NCBI RefSeq assembly: GCF_030867095.1 | Contig: NC_081831.1 | Span: 63,750,716 to 63,814,715 of the forward strand | Reading direction: 5' to 3' | Length of the DNA: 64,000 nt | Source of the DNA: Alligator mississippiensis | Taxonomy: Eukaryota > Chordata > Crocodylia > Alligatoridae | In this document: in pieces, positions 35,521 to 48,010 of the stretch | Position numbering within the stretch: position 1 is the stretch's first letter | How the letters are laid out: each line of letters begins with the position of its first letter | The notes under the pieces: model-generated | What the model saw: the letters and a program-made list of their open reading frames with translations, nothing else | What the model was told of the DNA's origin: nothing | The model's database searches: none | Position numbers and translations under genes: made by a program

Positions 35521-37311
35521 CTCTTTCTTTTCCTAGTGCTCAGTACATTGGACTTGTTTCCCTCTCTTAGCTGAAGAGTAGAGGGAAAGTTGCTTTTAAG
35601 AATCAAATGAAATGGGGAGTGGAATGGGAAAAATATTTCAGAAAGCACGATCTGAGATCGACTTGATTTTGGCTAGTTCTATACTTGCTATACCCAGCTA
35701 AAGTATTTGCTGTTAAATTAGCTCTACAGAATTAACAGCCAGTCAAGAGGCTGGACCAAAGAGTCAGACTTTCATTTTTAGGAGCATGTTCCACTTGCAT
35801 TGTGCAGACAATAAGTAGGAATTTCATTTGTCTGTGAAGTGGGGAACATATCTCTTGGTACCATCAACAGATTCATTGAGTTCATGAAAAATTCCCTTTT
35901 TGTACATCTGTTGGCAAACAAGCACAGAGATATTTAGAAACAGGGCTAAATTGCTCTGACTTCATGGCAGAATAAGAATGAACAAATGTTTGAGCAGTTG
36001 CTCATCTGCTATCAGGAGCAGGGAGAGCATAGTGAATCTGCCTGTGCTAACGCAGCTCCTTTAGAGCACCGATGACATGTTATTTTTGCAATTTTTCTTT
36101 GCTGATTAGAAGGCACAGTATAGGACAGGAATGGGTTGAAGGAATTTTTTTTTGTGTTGGAAGAGGCACTTACGTCCCATGAGTAATATTTTTTGAATAT
36201 TCTTGCTCCGTAAAAACCTTTGGGTTTACTTCTCTGGCCAGCTGTCTAAAAGCTTTCTCCAAGGGGTGGAATTTAACAGCATAACTGTAGCATAATCATA
36301 CTGGTGTTACTCATGTGGATGTTCTTATTTTGGAATAAGAATTTCCATGTGGGGAGTTATGCCGGTTTGATTGTAGCTGCATACATTTCTTATTGTAGGC
36401 CTATCTAGCTGAGGTCAGCGCAAACTAGAATTCCTTCTTTTTCCGCCCAGGCAAAATAGTGCTCCAGATTGGATCTCAATTCCTGTTGAATTGATGGGGT
36501 CTGCAAATTGCCAGAGCTAGGAGTTAAAAGGCAAGTATTTAGGTAAATCCTAAACTTTAAATAGTAGAACTTACAGTGTTGTTGAGAATAGAAAATGCTA
36601 AAGCTGTGTGCTTGAATCTTGGGTTGGGGGTAGGAGAAGAGCAGAGTGGTGTTTCTCAGGTTTCCTGTTCAGTGCCTAGTAGCTGGTTAAAAGGGCCACA
36701 TCTATTTTTTAGGACAGAAGAATACCAAACAATTGCACTAATTGGGACTTGTACACAGTTGTGATAACATGCAGTCAATAGGCAATTACGTGTGCAAATT
36801 CTAGTAGCAATTTAAGTGCAGCAAAACTGTAACATCTTCAACTCTGTTTCATTTAATATAGAACTTGTAGTGGTTTAGCTCATTTTGGCCCCTACAGAAT
36901 CATACAGAGGAAACAGCCACAGCAAAACAGCTAGTACATGCTCGTAAGGGGTGGCAGCTCCTCTTTTGAAACAGTTTTATGCTACCACTGTCCATAGCCA
37001 GCAATTGCATTTTAAAGTACTCCTAGTGAACTTCTAGATCAGGGGATATAGAAAGGTGTTCTTCCCCACCCAAGCTTTCACAAACAGCAAGAGACATCCT
37101 GATCAAAGAGGAGCAAGAGCTCTGTATACACCCTTGAGAGGAGAGAGAGGACACTGCAGAAATAACACACAGTTGATTGGCATGGGAATGCTTGGCATTG
37201 TCACTGCACCACATTGTTCTGTGTGTGTTCACTCTGCTGTCTGGTTGTGGCCCTTACGCCTGTGTCCAAGGGGAAGTTCACTGAGTGGGATATGAGTTGC
37301 TAAAACTCCAT
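35481..37311. other. No feature recognised
   Basis: AT-rich intergenic sequence downstream of AMER1 without supportable exon or repeat. Confidence 0.45.
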
Positions 37312-37732
37312 GGGTGTGTCCAGATGAGCGTGGACATGCAGTACGTGGTGCTGCAGACCCATCTGCAGCACCACACACCGCATGTGCAGGCGTTCCCTGT
37401 GTTGATATGTTGCATTGTGTGTGTGTGGGGGTGGGTTTGACCCCAAGAGATCCAGGAGTAAAAAACAAACAAACCCCCATGCCAAAAAAAGTGGGGTGAC
37501 ACACCTACCAGCACTGCGCACCACTTAAAATGAGCCTGGCCGGCCAGAGCCATGCTCCAGCTGCCGGCTAGGCTTCCTGCTGTGGCTGCAGCTCCTGTAG
37601 GCCCCCAGGACCCAGCACGGTTGCTGGCCCTAGCCACCTCTACTCCACCTGGGGTATCCCATCGTATGTTGGCACGTATAGCACGGGCATTCCCCAGGGA
37701 AACAAACTTTTCTGCTCATCTGGACAGACCCC
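37312..37732. mobile_element. Inverted-repeat MITE with 'GTCCAGATGAGC' termini
   Basis: Left GGGTGTGTCCAGATGAGC (37312-37329) pairs with right GGGGTCTGTCCAGATGAGC (reverse complement of 37714-37732), with 12 consecutive identical bases. The 421-bp interior is GC-rich and includes a (GT)n block near 37418. No ORF of note and no clear target duplication. Confidence 0.75.
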
Positions 37733-37734
37733 CT

Positions 37735-39600
37735 GGATCCAGACATGGTAACACAAGGTGGGTGGTGGCAGTGAATCAGGTGAATCTAATTCCATGAAGT
37801 GATACTGGGGTCCTTTTACAGTCAGTGGGATATAGGGTCCATTGTAATAAGCCAAGCCATACTGTAAGAGAACTGGGGAGAGGCTGAGTTTTAGAACATG
37901 GTCAGGTACACGAGGGGAACACTAAAATGGAGATGGACCTTAGCAGCAACAGGTTATGGGAATCTAGACCTTGGCCTGGGTCAGCAAACTTTCAGAGCTA
38001 TTACAAAAACGGTGCTTGGAGGGTGCATAGACTTGAGCCAGGACAGAAAATTTTACTTCAGACAGTAGAGTACTTCTGGTGTTTAAGGTCCGGGCTTTGA
38101 TCCCTATGGACAATTCCTGATTAGGGGACACGATGCAGATCTGTAGTTATATGATCTATGCCTGTCAACAAGAGGGCTTGAGTACAAATCAAAGGGTAGT
38201 TCAAGCATAATGACTATCCCCATTGGGCTAGCATAGTTAAGGCCCGCAGGTTCTATAGCCCATGGCATGCAAAAGAGCAACATGGCTAGAATGACCTCTA
38301 GCCACTTACGACTCCCCAGCCTGAATGACCACCTAACAGCATACAGTTGGGTCAAAGAAGTGGGGTAGCTTTCAGTATGAGCCTGAAGCAGGGCTTACAA
38401 CTCTGGAGTCAAAGCAAAATGCCTTAATTTCTCTGCCATTAAGACCAGCTCTTGAGTTCAAAAGGGTTCCCAACACCCCAGGGAGCTTGTGTGGAAGCCT
38501 ACCTGTAACTTTCCTGTTCTTTAGGGATTTTGCAAAACCTTGTGATCATTTTAAAATGCAACAAACCAACTAAAAGAACAATCCTCACCTTACAGGAGAG
38601 AAATTGCATTTGCAAAGAGATATAATTATCTGTCATGGATGACAAACTGATACATTAGTGGGTCCAGAGCAGTTGTCAAAAGATTCTGTCTTCTATGCCC
38701 AGCATCCTGGGGAGGGTTTATCATTGCTGATTCCACCCGTTGGAAATTCATGAGTATTGATTATGCTAAAGGAAAGTGTCAACCTTCATCTGGGTGTGAA
38801 TTTAATCTCTGCTTCTCCCGCTTCTCTCTTGCTGTCCAGTGCCGCCTCCCTGCAGAACTTGTGCAGGAAATTGTGCCTTTTCTACACTTTGGGCATGATT
38901 AAAGATTCTTTTAGGTTGTGCTTGCCCTCTGCTGTCCTTGGCTGGCCACCAGAAGAACTGAATCATTTATGGATTCACATCAAACAGAAATAAAGTTGGA
39001 GAGGGACCTTTAAGTCAATCCTAGGACCCATATTGCAGTAGCATTTGCCTGTTTATCTAGGGCTCACATGGTGATCTGGATAGTTTATTCCTTAGCAGAC
39101 GTTTGAGAGTCAAATTTAGAAAGGATCCGCTTTTTTGGGGGTGTATAGTGATCATTGATTTTAATTACAGACCACTAGATGTGCATTATGATTGGTTACA
39201 GGTGAAACTGCTCAGTACTGGATTAGCAGATGCTCTGCTATCCCACCATCTGTTATGTTTTTGTTGTCCATTGCCCAGCTCCCTGGAGCGTGTGTTTGTA
39301 ACCAATTAAAAGCTTTTGTGCGCATAGAATCAAAATATTTCCACCTCCACATAGATTGGTCATATTTGCACTTGATCGCTGCAATAGAGGCAGTTGGAAA
39401 ATATCAACAAGACAAGCTGTTAAAAATACCATTTTATTTTAATAGTCTTGTAGGGAAGTAGCACTCATGACGATGTATTTTATGGTCAGGAATAATTCTG
39501 ACTGATTCCTTTCTGTCAATCCTTTCTGTTTCTTGGTATTTCTACCTTTCTGCACTTACAGTGGGGGCTTTCTGTTTTTGTATTATGTTGCATTAAATGC
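37735..39600. other. No feature recognised
   Basis: Intergenic sequence with no supportable gene or repeat. Confidence 0.4.
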
Positions 39601-40065
39601 ATTAGGCAGAAGGCGGGGAAAGGTAGCACCAGAGCAGTAGCAAAAATCAGGGAAGCAAGAGAGAGGTACCAGCCCCACTTGCCACTTCATAGGAGGTGCC
39701 AGAATGGCAGCCCCCAGCTCAAACTGTCACCACAGCTCAACTGCAGCAGCCCCTGCCCCACTCCACACTGCCCAGAGCACCAAGATTTCAAGTTATGCCT
39801 CTGCTTTGGAGACTTAACTGGTTCAGAGAAGGCCAGACTTCTGTACAAAACAACCTACTTTGTCACATGCTATGAATGGACACCTGGCCCCAGTAGTGTA
39901 TGTAATGAGGGGTAGTCAGTTGGGGCATTCAGGGCACAGACCATGGTAATTATACCTCTCTGCCCTACCTTCTGCCTGACTTCCAACTAATGTGGCTATC
40001 CATCTTTGTGCTTATTTGAATTTCATTAAGCTTTGCCTGTGGTTTTGACTTCTGAAGAAGCGCTT
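39600..40065 (-). repeat. Dispersed 'GTTAGT..GAAGTCAGGC' repeat, copy C, with inverted arms
   Basis: AGGCAGAAGGCGGGGAAAGG at 39604 and, in reverse complement, GGAAGTCAGGCAGAAGGTAG at about 39965-39985 form imperfect inverted arms. The second arm continues into TAGCCACATTAGTT (minus strand), matching copy A at 17745. Sequence at 40045-40075 (CTTCTGAAGAAGCGCTTGAG) recalls the internal part of the same repeat group. Confidence 0.5.
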
Positions 40066-40069
40066 GAGT

Positions 40070-41095
40070 GGAGCTGTACAAATGCCTTTGTGACTTTGAC
40101 TTGGACACAGCAAAAAGATGCTTCCTAGTTGTGCCCTGCTAATGCTTTAACAAGATCCTGTTCCACAAACTTCTTGCTAGCCTGTGATTCGATCCTTTTT
40201 TCTAGGGTTGCAGAGAAGGGGTATTTAAACCTCTTTAATATGTTTTGCCATTTAAACAAAAATGCTTTCTCAATACTACAGATCAGGGGAGAACTAGGAG
40301 CTTTGAGCAAACAAATTCTCATTAACTTTTTGCTCATAAAAATACTGAATAAAATTCTGGCCTCACTGAAGCTAATGAGAGTTTTGTCATCCACTTCCAT
40401 CTTTTGTTCAGCATCTTTAGCAACAAATGGGTAAAAGGGTAGGAATGGCTAGGACTAATTTTTTCCTCCTCTAAAAAATATATTATTTTAATTGCTGGTG
40501 TTTTGTGTGATTTGGCCATTCCTAAGGCAAAGCCAAAATTGCACAAACACCGGCAAAAGAATGTGGATGAACTTGGGGTACATCCTCTAGCAGCAGGGAT
40601 GAAGCTGAATGGAAGCAGAAGCCTTCCATTTTAGGGAGACTCTCCACACAGGCCTTTTGGAGGCTTGGTTGCCTTAGTTCATATATATGAACAGAATGAG
40701 TAGGCTGGCCTCATATAACAGCTGGTAGTGATCCTGGAGGCATAAGGCTGAGAACTGGTCCTGGATGTGGAGCTTGAGCCTCTTGAGTTATACAACTCTT
40801 GCAGGCACTGAAACAAGGATGCCAGGTTTCCTTACCCTTCCTGGGTCTTCCAGACTTCTCAGCGAGAGTGCTTATAAAGGGAGGAATGCTAAATTGAAGG
40901 AGCAGTGAAAGCACTGGAGGAAAAGCCACATCCGTTAGCTTATTGAATGTGTTGCTGATACTGGTGAGAAACAGATGCCAACAGCTCTGTAATTTAAGCT
41001 TACCATAGAAATATAGAAGTTCATTGGCTTTTCTTGTTGTCTTAGAAGAGACTATCTGGTGCAGGCCAAGGCCTGAAAATGAGATAAGAGAGCTG
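40070..41095. other. No feature recognised
   Basis: Intergenic. ORFs on both strands (for example 40711-41121 minus) show no recognisable protein features. Confidence 0.4.
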
Positions 41096-41099
41096 TAGA

Positions 41100-41250
41100 G
41101 AGACAGGCTTGTTCTGAGCACAGGCGCGAGACTTGGAGCTGTTTTCTCATCAAACTGGGCCAGTGCTTCATGTCTCAGAGGGGAGCTGAGAGGATTAATT
41201 TGCTAATATATGCAAGTGCTTTCCAAGGGAGAAGCACCATATTATGATGA
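41100..41250 (+). mobile_element. MIR-type SINE 3' fragment
   Basis: GAGAGGATTAATTTGCTAAT followed by ATATGCAAGTGCTTTCCAAG parallels the MIR tail 'aggattaaatgagttaatacatgtaaagcgctt'. A short GAT repeat follows. Confidence 0.5.
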
Positions 41251-41254
41251 TGAT

Positions 41255-42240
41255 GAGGCTTTGAAATTGAACCAGCCTCATGACCTTTCCCTGAAGAGCA
41301 TCAAGATGGAGATTTACAAAGGAAACATCTGAGACCGGGTCTTCAGGAAAAACCCAGGGCTACTCAAATCTGTGGGACCACAGGGAGCAGGTTAGGCCAT
41401 CAGCCTGGTATTTATCCTTCGAGACCAATGAAACTGAAAAGCAGCCTGTGCCTAGTTATGCTTAATTGAATTAGGAAGAAAAAACACAACAAGAGAAAAA
41501 GTAGAGGGCAGAGGGCAGGCAGTAACTGGCATTGATTAATGAGGTACAATTATGATACTTCATTTTAAAGCAGGGCAAAGATCTGAAATGTAATCAGCTG
41601 TGAAAATGAAACACTAAGCTGAGGTAGGTCGGGCACTGGTGACAGCTTCTCCATCTTGCCAGGGTAGGGATGATATAAACCTCTTCTGAAACTAAGATCA
41701 TCAGGCAAGAGAGCCATCCCTACTTCTAAGAAAATCACAAGCTCCCTTCAATAGTTATGTTCAATAGATCTGTTCCACTGTCTACATTTTATTTTATCAC
41801 AGGGGGAAAGGAGGGAAACTACCAGATGAACTTGGTGCTTCTAATCTTTTCAGAGAGAATCAAAAAATGCAGTAACTGGGAATGCATGGGGCAATCTGCT
41901 TTGCTTACCTTCATCTCCACCAGAAAACAACCTAGGTTTGACCTTTAATTGCTTTTCCTGATCAGTTTTCTGTTGGAATGGCTCAGGTGAGTTGTGTTTC
42001 AGTGCATTTAACAGCAAAAAGAAGCAGAATGCTAAGCGTCTCCTTAGTATACCAAGCAGTCTTTTTAATTTTGTGGAGACTGGGCGTCTTCCATGCTGGC
42101 TCTTAATCACACCACCATATCCAAGATCTTTTGATGCCTTGGATAACACTTTCAAAGTATTGAGTTCCCATTTGCAAAAGCAACTCATTTAAACCCAAAA
42201 GCTTGCTAAGAATTTTTCCAACCATTTGAGTTGGTTTAAT
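41255..42240. other. No feature recognised
   Basis: Intergenic sequence without assignable features. Confidence 0.4.
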
Positions 42241-42244
42241 AAAA

Positions 42245-42325
42245 TATATCGGATTTACCCAAAGAACTTTGTCTGCCTATGTCCTTAGACCAACACGGCT
42301 ACAACCTACACCCCTGCAAAAGCAA
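42245..42325 (-). repeat. Dispersed 'GTTGGTCTAAGG' repeat, copy D
   Basis: On the minus strand it reads GTTGTAGCCGTGTTGGTCTA AGGACATAGGCAGACAAAG, then TTCTTTGGGTAAATCCGATA. This is nearly the same as copy B at 21040 and is the least decayed member in the window. Confidence 0.6.
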
Positions 42326-42484
42326 CTTAGGCATTTAGGAGCCTAACTTCAAAGTACTTACAGCTCAGGGATTGGAAGTGAATGGGCTCTTGAACTGCAG
42401 CAGGATGCTAGCTGAGATGTATATCTCATGTCAGCTCACCTCTTCTATATCTATAAAAAGGGCTATTTTTCCATGGTGAAGCAA

Positions 42485-44835
42485 GTGGAGCAAAGCTCAT
42501 CCGGCCCACCGACCACTACCCTATGCTCCTTATCCATGTGGGCATGAATGATATGGTTTGGAGCAATCCCAGCCAGGTCATGAGAGGCTACAGGGCTTTG
42601 GGAACAGGGCTTAGGAGGTTGGGGGCGCAGGTCCTGTTTTCCTCAATTCTCCTGGTTTTGGCTTATGGGTTGAGGAGGGAGAGGAGGATTGAGGTAGTTA
42701 ACCAAAGACGCGGTGCTGCTGTCATCATGAAGGCTTTGGCTTCCATGATCACAGTCCGTTCTTTGGTGAGAGAGGCAGTGGTCTGCTGGGAAGAGATGAC
42801 CTCCACCTCACTGCACTGCGAAGGAGGCTCTTCTCAGCCAGAATGGCTGACCTGCTCAACTGGGCTTTAAACTAAGCCTGCCAGAGAATGGAGGGATTCC
42901 CATCATGGCAAGCCCACTGAGCAACTTTTGCAAATCCAGCAGGCTAAGGCACTTAAGGGAACTCCTCCCTACCCCAGCCCCAGAACGATGTGTAGGGATG
43001 ACTAGGGCCTACATTGGGAGACTTATGTGCCTGTACACCAATGCCAGGAGCTTGGGGAATAAACAGGAGGAAATGGTCCTCCTGCTAAACAAGAATGACT
43101 ATGATTTCATAGAGATAATGGAGACCTGGTGGGACTCTACCTGTAACTGGGCCACAGGTATAGATGGCTATACCTTGCACAGGAGAGATCATGTAGACAA
43201 AAGGGGCGGGGGTGTAGCTCTCTTATGTCAAGGAAAGCTACACGTCCCTGCAAGCTGATGTTGGCATCCAGGGTGGATGACTGGAGACTCTCTGGGTTAA
43301 AATCTGTGGTGAACATGGCACAGGGGACATAATGGTAGGAGTCTACTGCAGACCTCTTAATCAGGATCAAGAGCTTGACCAGGAATTCACCAAGGAACTG
43401 GCTGAGGTTGTATGCTCCCAGTGCATGGTTGTCATGGGAGACTTCAACTACCCAGACATCTTGTGGGCAACTGAATTTAAACTAGCAATGGAAATCAAGG
43501 ACAATAAAAAATCCTTCTTTAGGCATGTAGGGAACAGGAGGAAAACAAATGGAAGCATGGGGCCATTGCTTAACAACTCAGGACAGCTGGTTACTGACAC
43601 TCAGAAGAAAACTGAACTCCTGAATGACTACTTTGCTTTGGTATTCACCAGATTAAGGGGAAAATCATGTTAGACAGGGTACAGAATGGGCATGGTGGGA
43701 ATGACCTCCTTCCTACTGTTGATGTTGAGCTGGTGCATAATGAGTTAGAAAAGTTAGACATTTATAAGTTAGCAGGACCAGATGAACTTCATCCAAGAGT
43801 ACTGAAGGAGCTGGCCAAAGTCATCGTGGGACCTCTGGCAAAACTCTTCCAATACTCGTGGTGCTTGGGGGAGGTCCCCTGCTTAATGGGTATTTTGCAT
43901 CAGTTTTTCAGCAGCCCCAAGGGACAGCCCTGCTCTATATGGTACAGGATGGCCAGGGTGAAGGAGAATATTTACCTTACATCAATGTTGACCATGTGAA
44001 GAAACACCTTGACAGGCTGGACACCTTCCAGTCAGCTGGCCCTAACAGTTTACACCCCAGGGTACTTAAAGAGCTGGCAAGCATCATAACTCTGCTACTG
44101 GCACAGATCTTCGAGAACTAGTGGTGCTCAGGTGTTGTGCCCGAAGGTTGGAAGAAGGCTAATGTGGTGCCTATCTTCAAGAAAGGGAGGAAAGTAGATC
44201 TGGAGAACTACAGGCTTATCAGCCTGACCTCTATCTCAGGGAAGATCTTGGAAAAAATTATCGAAGAGACTATTCTTGACAAGCTGGCTGATGGTAACAT
44301 CCTTAGGGATAGCCAGCATGGGTTTGTTGCAGGTAGGTCTTGTCTGACCACTCTCATCTCCTTCTTTGACCACGTGACATATCACCTGGACAAGGGAGAA
44401 GAGATTGATGTCATATATCTTGATTTTAAAAAAGTCTTCGATCTGGTGTTCCATGATCTCCTCAAGGAAAAATTGACCAACTGTGGCCTCAGCTACATTA
44501 TAGTCCAATGGCTGGGGAATTGGCTCCGAGGTTGGACCCACAGAGTGGTAATAGACGGAACTGAATCATCATGGCGGTCTGTGACCAGTGGGGTCCCCCA
44601 AGGCTCTGTCCTCAGGCCTATACTCTTTAACACCTTTATTAATGATGTAGACATTGGTATCAGAAGTGGACTGGCCGAGTTTGCCGATGACACCAAACTT
44701 TGGGGTACAGCGTCCACACCTGAGGATAGGATGGTGATCCAGGCCGACCTAGGCAGGCTCAGAAAATGGGCAGGTGAAAACCTGATGGTGCTAAACACCA
44801 AAAAATGCAAGGTTCTCCACCTTGGGAAAAAATCA
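42485..44835 (+). mobile_element. CR1 LINE, long mosaic copy, plus strand
   Basis: Contains the end of ORF1 (esterase-like) and an ORF2 with endonuclease and reverse transcriptase parts, all broken. The 3' part of the element is missing: the sequence leaves CR1 just after KVLHLGKKSM and passes into a Harbinger remnant. CR1 copies are normally truncated at the 5' end, so the missing 3' end is unusual. An internal junction at about 43878 joins two different CR1 versions. Confidence 0.9.
42500..42873 (+). pseudogene. CR1 ORF1 esterase-domain fragment
   Basis: LLIHVGMNDMVWSNPSQVMR (from 42526) matches the 'hvGtND' block of the esterase domain in CR1 ORF1 proteins. After a frameshift near 42780 the other frame reads GRDDLHLTALRRRLFSARMA and DLLNWALN, then a stop, the usual ORF1 C-terminus with its D-x-x-H catalytic motif. 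The 5' half is absent. Confidence 0.8.
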
Positions 44836-44840
44836 ATGAA
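43010..44840 (+). pseudogene. CR1 ORF2 endonuclease/reverse transcriptase, broken
   Basis: The APE-type endonuclease starts at CLYTNARSLGNKQEEMVLLL and METWWDS. A frameshift follows, then MVGVYCRPLNQDQELD and VVMGDFNYPDILWA. Here the rest of the endonuclease is deleted and the sequence jumps to TEFKLAMEIKDNKKSFFRHV. The frame breaks at GKSC-stop overlapping MLDRVQNG (43667-43673). The segment ELEKLDIYKLAGPDELHPRV ends at about 43878 and an equivalent segment from another subfamily (DRLDTFQSAGPNSLHPRV) follows, so one stretch is present twice. The reverse transcriptase core, open from 44137, has YLDFKKVFD (motif A), SGVPQGSVL and FADD, so catalytic residues are retained although the ORF as a whole is dead. 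Confidence 0.9.
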
Positions 44841-45290
44841 ATTTATGAAGTGCTGGTGGTTCACTACAGGCATTTCACAAATGCTAACGCAGGCTGTTTG
44901 TGGAAAGTGAAAGATACTTGCATCTTCTGAAATATGGGATATTCTCCTTGACTGCCATCTTTGTAATGATGATGTTAAAATGCCATCAGCAATGTTGGGG
45001 GATCCAATCTATTTTTTCCTGAGCTGGGTCATGAACCTATACACTGGCATCTGGACAGCAGCAAGGAAAGATCAAGCTACTGTCCAATCAGCACAGAATG
45101 ACCACTGAATACACTTTTGAAAGGTCACTGGCAATACTTCGTGATTAGGCTGGATCTCAAGGAGGAAAATATTCCACCTTGATTGCTGCATGCTGTGCAT
45201 TGTGTAGTGCTTGAGGGAAACTTTGTCAGCAGAGTGGTAGAAGATTCTGAGCAGCTCAGATACATGAGCAATTAGACCCCATTAAGCAGC
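44836..45290 (+). pseudogene. PIF/Harbinger (HARBI1-like) transposase remnant
   Basis: Plus-strand frames read KILASSEIWDILLDCHLCND, DVKMPSAMLGDPIYFFLSWV and MNLYTGIWTA. This matches the Harbinger DDE-transposase block 'RVFxNSxLY...GDxAYPLLPWLMxPYTG'. It is followed after a shift by IAACCALCSACEGNFVSRVV, matching 'AACCVLHNLCE..GE.F...W'. Several stops and frameshifts occur, and the D of GDPIY is the only catalytic acid visible. It starts at the point where CR1 sequence stops. Terminal repeats of the element were not found. Confidence 0.65.
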
Positions 45291-46600
45291 TCTTTGGCTC
45301 AGGGATGCCCTATGGGTTCACTGTGTCTTAAAAGCATGTTGCTTTCTTTTTTCCTTTATTGTGGGTGCCTCTTGAATACTGATTAACAGCAGCATATAAG
45401 TTACTGCTATAAATCCTTTCCAAGGCAAGGGTGGGTGGTGCTGTGGTACCAACCATTTCACAATAAAGCCTTTTGTATCTTAAATAATTTATTGCATGCA
45501 ATAAAAACAGAATTAAAATGGAGTTGCACACAGAAAACAATGCCCATGTTGGTCCAATCTGAGTGCCAAAAACACATGGAGAGCATTTTGTCTGTGTTCA
45601 GAATTCATTAAATGTATTTTTTTCAGGGACTGAAAAAAAACAAAAATGAAAACATTTCACCATTGAGGAAAGTGCAAGCTGTTTGCAGAGACTGTGACCC
45701 TTGGAGGCGAGTGTGTGTGGGTGTAGGCAGAGGGTTCTTTGTTGTCTGCAGGCAGGGAATGGAAGGAGTCTCTCAATGGCTTCAGTGTAAAGGTTGTTCC
45801 TTGCAAGGACATTCCAGCCGAGGACACTGATAAAGGAAGATAGAGAGATTGTTGGCTTTACAATGGCAGTGGTAAGAGTAGGATTAGACTAACTCATCCA
45901 CCTTTCTGGACAGTTTTCCTCTGGACTGCTATGCAGCTGCAGGAATGTGTTGCTTGGAGTTTCTGTAAGGCCATAACTGTAAGGTGAGCTGGTGGTTGAG
46001 GTCCTGGACTGTGAGCATGGGAACACTGTTGATAAGCTTATTATAAGCAGTGATGGTTGTAGTTGAAATATCATTATGTGATATATAACACAGCCCCAGA
46101 AACTCAGGATTGCCTGGGCATCTTTGCTGCCCAGCTGTCTGAGGTGATAGTCTCACCCGAATTTACCACAGAGTGGTATTTGATCATGGTTGAAGAATAA
46201 AGAAACATCAATGAAAGAATCAAAGAGCATCTGGTAGAAAATTGGGTAGAGAAGACAAAAGTGACATCTGGGCTCAGGTCAACAAGATATTTTGCAAGAA
46301 AAGAAGGGTTCCTCCTGGTGCCTAATGTCACCAGCTAAAGGAAAACTCATCTGTGAGGCAGGTGTATCACTTCTGCTCCCTTCTATCTCTACCTGAGCGC
46401 AGATGTGTTTGATTCATTTTGGAGTGAGGCATTGCCTTTCACATGCACTTGGTGAATACACCTCATCTCTTCTGGGTCTGGCTCTAGGACTGGGGTGTTT
46501 CAAAGAGGTCCTTGGTCTCTATTGGAGGGTCCGCATGATCTTTATTGTCTCCTTCCTATCTTCCTCTTTGCTGTGCAGCATCAGAGGTTGCTTCTTCTTT
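45291..46600. other. Unassigned; possibly the rest of the Harbinger element
   Basis: No gene signature. The block lies between a Harbinger transposase fossil and a CR1 3' end and could be the remainder of the DNA transposon, but no termini were recognised. Confidence 0.3.
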
Positions 46601-46614
46601 TTCACATGAGGCAT

Positions 46615-46985
46615 CTGCATTAAGAACCAGAAGTCTGGAGAAGAGAAGACTGAAGGAGGATTTAATAACCTTCAACTATCTGAAGGGAGGTTACAGAGAG
46701 GATGGAGCTGGACTGTTCTCAGTGGTGGCAGATGACAGAACAAGGAGCAATGGTCTCAAATTACAGCAAGGCACATTTAGGTTAGATATTAGGAAAAAAA
46801 CTTTCTCATGAGGAGGGTAATAAAGCAGTGGAACAGGCTACCCAGAGAGGTTGTGGAGATTTTTAAGATTGACTAGATGGAGCCTTGACTAGGGTGATAT
46901 AGTTGGGGCTGGTCCTGCTTTGAGCAGGGGGTTGGACTAGATGACCTTCTGAGGTCCCTTCCAACCCTTATTTTCTACAATTCTA
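46615..46985 (+). mobile_element. CR1 LINE 3' UTR
   Basis: AGTCTGGAGAAGAGAAGACT, GAAGGAGGATTTAATAACCT, CAGTGGAACAGGCTACCCAG, GGGTTGGACTAGATGACCTT and the terminal CTGAGGTCCCTTCCAACCCT are the standard 3' UTR of a young CR1 subfamily, followed by a TTCTACAATTCTAC tail. It has the same orientation as the CR1 at 42.5-44.8 kb and could be its displaced 3' end. Confidence 0.85.
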
Positions 46986-46989
46986 CCAA

Positions 46990-48010
46990 GAGTGGGCTCC
47001 TCACTGTGTATGGTATGATGCTTTTTGTAGAAAGGTCCAGTTCTTAGGACACCTCTACTTCTTCCCCTACCTCCCCTTATAGTAGACCTTATGGTAGGCC
47101 TGTGGCAGAACTATCACCTTTGCTCGACATTGCTTGTCTTCCCTTTCATAGCCCTTGGTCCACATCCTGTCTCAGTGTCCACACAAATGCTCCTGTGGTG
47201 GTTGTGGTTGCCTTGCAGTGCACTTGTGCACTTCCACTGCTCTAAGCAAAGGTTAAATTGGTTTAAATGCATCTCCATTAGTGGGCTTGCACCCATTTCA
47301 TTAGACTAATTGTTTAATAGTTTAAGCTAAACCAATTAATCTAATCTGGACAAGGCCGTAGTTAAACAGCAGCATCCATTCTAACCTGTTTGTAACTCTC
47401 CTTTCTTGCCCTGCAGTTTTCCAGGGCTGACCTCTGCCTGAAAGTTTATTATGAAATCTGTGTAAAGTATGGTAGATAAGACTTATTGATGCATATTTTT
47501 CCATATGTTTCACCTTTTATATTTCTAATAAATATAAAGGCAACTGGTGTCAGCCAAGAATTTAATGGGCCAGAAAAACAGAAGTCCAATTTCTTTTGCA
47601 GTACTGCTGTGCATCAGACCCATCCTCTCTACAGTTAACAAATGCATAAGTGAATCATTTCAGCCACTTCCAGGAGGAAACACAGTTCCTGTTTAATAGC
47701 ATGTACCACCCCACAGTAATTTGGGCCCTTAATTCAGGAAAACATGCCCATTTTGAAAGCTGAGCACGTGGTGTCCCAAATCAGAGTGTAGGGCATGAAG
47801 TGAAAAATAACAATCCCATTGAAATCGCAGAGGGAATCTAAAGGTAAAAACAACAGAGACAAGAATTTTGTCTACTCTGACAAAAATATGTTGGGGTCTT
47901 AACAACACAAGTATTGAAGACCATTGCTTTGAGCTGACCTGAAAAAAGAAATTCTCTAGTATCAGAGCAGTTCAGTAGTGACTCGGAGAATGGAGAGCTA
48001 GGGCACGTGT
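46990..48010. other. No gene; small inverted repeat at about 47255-47345
   Basis: TTAAATTGGTTTAAATGC at 47252 and ATTAATTGGTTTAGCTTAAA (reverse complement, about 47320-47340) form imperfect arms of a possible short MITE. Otherwise unassigned. Confidence 0.35.
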
